Shown here in pieces: positions 7,162 through 10,435 of a stretch of 10,435 bases of DNA. Source of the DNA: an uncultured Pseudomonadota bacterium. GTDB taxonomy: Bacteria > Myxococcota_A > UBA796 > UBA9615. The position numbers and the translations under genes were made by a program. The stretch lies in the NCBI GenBank assembly GCA_937907595.1, contig CALCXL010000045.1:1-10435 (forward strand), read 5' to 3'. Below the pieces are notes generated by a model that searched no databases, had not been told where the DNA came from, and saw only the letters and a list, made by a program, of their open reading frames with translations. Position 1 is the first letter of the stretch, and the number at the start of each line of letters is the position of its first letter.

Positions 7162-7226
7162 GGACGGTGATCCCCGAGAGGTGTTCTCATGGTCGCCGGA
7201 TGAAATGGGCGGCAAGAAAGCAGTTC

Positions 7227-7883
7227 ATGAGCGAGCAGCAGATCCAGCCCGAGCGCTCGGTCGACTGCGGCGATTGCCCCCTTGGCAGGTCCCTGCCCGG
7301 TCCCCGCATCCTCCGGGCGCGGATCGTCCCCAAGAGCACCTGGCTTTGGGCGGAGGGCGAGCCGGCAGAGCGGGTGGTGCACACCCCATCCGGCGTCGTG
7401 GGCCTGTCCTCCACCGACCGCGACGGGCGCCCCCAGGCGTCGGTCCTCCGCGGCCCCGGATCGGTGCTGGGGCTGGAGCACCTGGTGGAGCCGACCACGC
7501 TCTTCGGCGCGCAGACCCTGACCGACAGCCAGCTCTGCGAGCTGCCGCTGCGGGACGTCGAGGAGCTGACGGCGACCCGCCCGGAGTTCCGGTCCCAGTT
7601 CCTCCGGCTCACCGCACAGGAGGTCGCCCAGCTGCTCCGGGAGCGCCGCGAGTCCGCCGCCCCGGCCATCGTCCGCCTGGCCACGTACCTGCTGGGGAGC
7701 GGCCCGGTCGATCCCCTCTCCCACGGTCTGGGCAAGTCGGGGCTGGCCCGGGCCCTGAACAGGCAGCCGGAGACGCTGTCCCGGGCGATTCGCCACCTCC
7801 GCTCCCAAGGGCTGATCACCAAGCAGCTGGACGTCCTGGACGCCGCGGGCCTCCGCCGCCTCCTGCTCGACGAAGAGGACTGA
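7227..7883 (+). CDS. Crp/Fnr-family transcription regulator (Fnr-like, partial Fe-S ligand set)
   Basis: The 218-residue protein has a short N-terminus with Cys14 and Cys17 (CGDCPLG), an effector beta-roll (about 30-115), a long dimerisation helix (about 120-145) and a Crp-type HTH (about 165-198). The recognition helix RQPETLSRAIRHL carries Glu182, Ser185 and Arg186, the E-x-x-S-R set by which FNR reads TTGAT half-sites. Cys104 lies in LCELPL, aligning with E. coli FNR Cys122 (VCEIPF); Cys14/Cys17 align with Cys20/Cys23. The fourth ligand position (Cys29) is leucine. No cAMP-binding signature is visible. It may sense O2 or NO through a cluster with one non-cysteine ligand. The ATG at 7227 is chosen over 7167 (GTG) and 7200 (ATG) because the extra residues look unlike the family and box 3 lies very close; its ribosome site (AAGAAAG) is weak. 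Sensing ability is inferred. Confidence 0.9.
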   Translation: MSEQQIQPERSVDCGDCPLGRSLPGPRILRARIVPKSTWLWAEGEPAERVVHTPSGVVGLSSTDRDGRPQASVLRGPGSVLGLEHLVEPTTLFGAQTLTDSQLCELPLRDVEELTATRPEFRSQFLRLTAQEVAQLLRERRESAAPAIVRLATYLLGSGPVDPLSHGLGKSGLARALNRQPETLSRAIRHLRSQGLITKQLDVLDAAGLRRLLLDEED

Positions 7884-7890
7884 CCCCCGC

Positions 7891-7910
7891 GACTGAATGG
7901 TCATTCAGTC
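7891..7910. promoter_or_regulatory. Perfect 20-bp palindrome upstream of menB, likely operator
   Basis: GACTGAATG-GT-CATTCAGTC has two perfect 9-base arms around a 2-base centre. It starts eight bases after the Fnr-type gene and ends 59 bases before the menB ATG, just upstream of a candidate promoter. The core TGAATG-N2-CATTCA has the shape of a TetR-family operator. A hairpin would need a tetraloop and has no T-run, so a terminator is less likely. It does not match the Fnr box. Confidence 0.7.
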
Positions 7911-7916
7911 CGCCGC

Positions 7917-7945
7917 TGGACCCCTCGCGCCACGCCGGCTACAAC
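7917..7945 (+). promoter_or_regulatory. Weak candidate promoter for menB-fadH
   Basis: TGGACC (7917-7922) and TACAAC (7940-7945), each four of six to the sigma-70 hexamers, are spaced by 17 bases and would give a transcript start near 7952 with a short leader. The 20-bp palindrome ends six bases before the -35. The match is weak, and its main support is position. Confidence 0.3.
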
Positions 7946-7969
7946 CGGGCCCCCACCCGGAGCGGTCCC

Positions 7970-8860
<891 letters not shown>

Positions 8861-8873
8861 GAGGCCCCGCACC

Positions 8874-10435
8874 ATGACGCACCCCACCTACCCGCACCTG
8901 CTCGAGCCCCTGGACCTGGGGCACACCACCCTGCGCAACCGCGTGCTGATGGGATCGATGCACGTCGGCCTGGAGGAGGAGTTCGGCGGGCTGACCAAGA
9001 TGGCCGCGTACTTCGCCCGGCGCGCCCAGGGCCACGTGGGCCTGCTGGTCACCGGCGGCGTGGCGCCCAACCGCTCGGGCGGGGTCAAGCCCTTCGCCGC
9101 GAAGATGAGCAACCGCCTGGAGGCCCGCAAGCACCGCACGGTCACCGACGCGGTGCACGCCGCTGGCGGCAAGATCGCCATGCAGATCCTGCACGCCGGC
9201 CGCTACGCCTACTCGCCCCTGGCCGTGGCCCCCTCCCCCATCAAGTCGCCCATCAGCCCCTTCAAGCCCCGCAAGCTGAGCACCCGCGGGGTGGAGGGCC
9301 AGATCCGCGACTTCGTGAAGTGCGGCGTGCTGGCGAAGGCCGCCGGCTACGACGGCGTGGAGGTGATGGGCAGCGAGGGCTACTTCATCAACGAGTTCCT
9401 GGTCAGCAAGACCAACAAGCGCACCGACGAGTGGGGCGGCTCCTACGCCAACCGCATGCGCCTGCCGGTGGAGATCGTGCGGCGCATGCGCCAGGAGGTC
9501 GGCGACGACTTCATCATCATCTACCGCCTGTCCATGCTCGACCTGGTCAAGGACGGCTCCACCTGGGAGGAGATCGTCCTGCTGGCGAAGGCCATCGAGG
9601 CCGCCGGCGCCAGCATCATCAACACCGGCATCGGCTGGCACGAGGCGCGGGTCCCCACCATCGCCACCATGGTCCCCCGCGCGGGCTACACCTGGGTGAC
9701 GGCGAAGCTGAAGGGCGAGGTCTCGATCCCGCTCATCACCAGCAACCGCATCAACATGCCCAGCACCGCCGAGGAGGTCCTGGCCCGCGGCGACGCCGAC
9801 ATGATCAGCATGGCGCGCCCCCTGCTGGCGGACCCCGACTGGGTGCTCAAGGCCGAAGAGGACCGCCCGGCGGAGATCAACACCTGCATCGCCTGCAACC
9901 AGGCCTGCCTGGACCACATCTTCAAGAACAAGCGCGCGTCCTGCCTGGTCAACCCCCTGGCCTGTTACGAGACCGAGGTCAGCCTGGCCCCGGCCACCGT
10001 GATCAAGAACGTCGCCGTGGTGGGCGCGGGGCCCGCGGGCCTCTCCGCCGCCGTCACCGCCGCCGAGCGCGGGCACCGGGTCACCCTCTTCGAGGCCTCG
10101 GACCGCATCGGCGGCCAGTTCAACATGGCGAAGGAGGTCCCGGGCAAGGAGGAGTTCAGCGAGACGCTGCGCTACTTCGACACGATGCTGAAGAAGCACG
10201 GCGTCGACGTCCGCCTGAACACCAAGGCGGAGGCGAAGGAGCTCAAGACGGGCTGGGACGCCGTCATCATCGCCACGGGCGTGTACCCCCGGCAGCTGAC
10301 CCTGGACGGCATCGACCACCCCTCGGTCCTGACCTACATCCAGGTCCTCAAGGACAAGGCGCCCGTGGGCGATCGGGTGGCGATCATCGGCGCCGGCGGC
10401 ATCGGCTTCGACGTCGCCGAGTTCCTGGCCCACCA
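8874..10435 (+). CDS. fadH: 2,4-dienoyl-CoA reductase, FadH type (3'-truncated by window edge)
   Basis: 520 complete codons are seen with no stop, so the gene continues past the window; E. coli FadH has about 670 residues. FadH uses NADPH, FAD, FMN and a 4Fe-4S cluster to reduce 2,4-dienoyl-CoA during breakdown of unsaturated fatty acids. An old-yellow-enzyme-like barrel fills about residues 1-330, with catalytic Tyr170 (MGSEGYFINEF) and His256 (GIGWHEAR), matching E. coli Tyr166 and His252. Cluster ligands Cys338, Cys341, Cys345 and Cys357 lie in CIACNQACLDHIF and SCLVNP. An FAD Rossmann motif, VVGAGPAGLSAA, begins at 382, and a second one (IIGAGGIGFD) at 504 should bind NADPH. All key residues seen are intact. 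The ATG at 8874 is preceded by GAGAGG overlapping the menB stop region. Its codons end almost only in C or G. A paralogue with another enoate substrate cannot be excluded. Confidence 0.93.
   Translation, partial: MTHPTYPHLLEPLDLGHTTLRNRVLMGSMHVGLEEEFGGLTKMAAYFARRAQGHVGLLVTGGVAPNRSGGVKPFAAKMSNRLEARKHRTVTDAVHAAGGKIAMQILHAGRYAYSPLAVAPSPIKSPISPFKPRKLSTRGVEGQIRDFVKCGVLAKAAGYDGVEVMGSEGYFINEFLVSKTNKRTDEWGGSYANRMRLPVEIVRRMRQEVGDDFIIIYRLSMLDLVKDGSTWEEIVLLAKAIEAAGASIINTGIGWHEARVPTIATMVPRAGYTWVTAKLKGEVSIPLITSNRINMPSTAEEVLARGDADMISMARPLLADPDWVLKAEEDRPAEINTCIACNQACLDHIFKNKRASCLVNPLACYETEVSLAPATVIKNVAVVGAGPAGLSAAVTAAERGHRVTLFEASDRIGGQFNMAKEVPGKEEFSETLRYFDTMLKKHGVDVRLNTKAEAKELKTGWDAVIIATGVYPRQLTLDGIDHPSVLTYIQVLKDKAPVGDRVAIIGAGGIGFDVAEFLAH

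Larger units (their letters stand above)
6913..7226. promoter_or_regulatory. Divergent intergenic control region
   Basis: This 314-base stretch separates the divergent hybrid kinase and Fnr-type genes. I find no convincing coding sequence in it. It holds three Fnr-type boxes and a 7+7 inverted repeat, listed separately, plus a short CCTCC-CA-GGAGG repeat at 6949-6960. It is richer in A and T around the boxes than the flanking genes, as expected of a control region. No CsrA, riboswitch or RNA gene signature was recognised. Confidence 0.8.

Noticed and set aside
7189..7203. Four-codon leader ORF (Met-Val-Ala-Gly) before the Fnr-type gene
   Set aside because: Too short to support, with no regulatory codon run or attenuator structure. 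Such mini-ORFs are frequent by chance.
7167..7226. Earlier starts (GTG 7167, ATG 7200) for the Fnr-type regulator
   Set aside because: They start six or 39 bases after Fnr box 3 and add basic residues not typical of the family. Neither has a well-spaced ribosome site, so 7227 is preferred without certainty.
6299..7969. Upstream extension of the menB frame
   Set aside because: The frame happens to stay open through the minus-strand kinase and the Fnr-type gene. The extension is Arg/Pro/Ser low complexity, and MenB homology and a ribosome site begin at 7970.

Overview
The window is very GC-rich, with almost every codon ending in G or C. It carries three groups of genes: a dense run of phosphorelay signalling genes, a divergent regulatory hub built around an Fnr-type regulator, and the start of a metabolic operon. 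Many hybrid kinases, an HD-GYP protein, an HDOD protein and a menaquinone pathway gene together suggest a large-genome, environmentally responsive Gram-negative bacterium. Myxococcota or a related former deltaproteobacterium is my best guess, by general character only; no taxonomic marker is present.

Positions 1-5262 (+ strand) look like one operon. In order it encodes the C-terminal part of an HD-GYP protein (likely c-di-GMP phosphodiesterase), a membrane hybrid histidine kinase with PAS-like domains and a C-terminal receiver, a DNA-binding protein with an excisionase/MerR-like helix-turn-helix followed by a receiver, a 111-residue protein that looks like a bare histidine-kinase dimerisation/phosphoacceptor domain with no ATPase, and a receiver-HDOD protein. 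Three of the four junctions overlap by 4-8 bases, which suggests translational coupling. The set has one complete kinase, three receivers and one orphan phosphoacceptor domain, so it could be a branched phosphorelay with DNA-binding and HDOD outputs.

Positions 5314-6912 (- strand) encode a second hybrid kinase, soluble and convergent with the first operon. Between it and the next gene lies a 314-base divergent control region (6913-7226). It holds three 14-bp boxes of the form TTGA(T/C)-N4-ATCAA, the recognition sequence of Fnr/Anr/Dnr regulators, and a separate 7+7 inverted repeat. The gene on the right (7227-7883, + strand) encodes a Crp/Fnr-family protein whose recognition helix has the E-x-x-S-R pattern that reads such boxes. 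Autoregulation and control of the divergent kinase are therefore likely. The protein keeps three of the four E. coli FNR iron-sulphur ligand positions.

Positions 7970-10435 (+ strand) hold menB (1,4-dihydroxy-2-naphthoyl-CoA synthase) and, 13 bases on, the first 520 codons of a fadH-type 2,4-dienoyl-CoA reductase that runs off the window. A perfect 20-bp palindrome (7891-7910) lies just upstream of menB and is a good operator candidate. Menaquinone synthesis, an iron-sulphur flavoenzyme and an Fnr-type regulator side by side suggest a redox or respiratory theme for the right half. No tRNA, rRNA, CRISPR array, insertion sequence or phage gene was seen.
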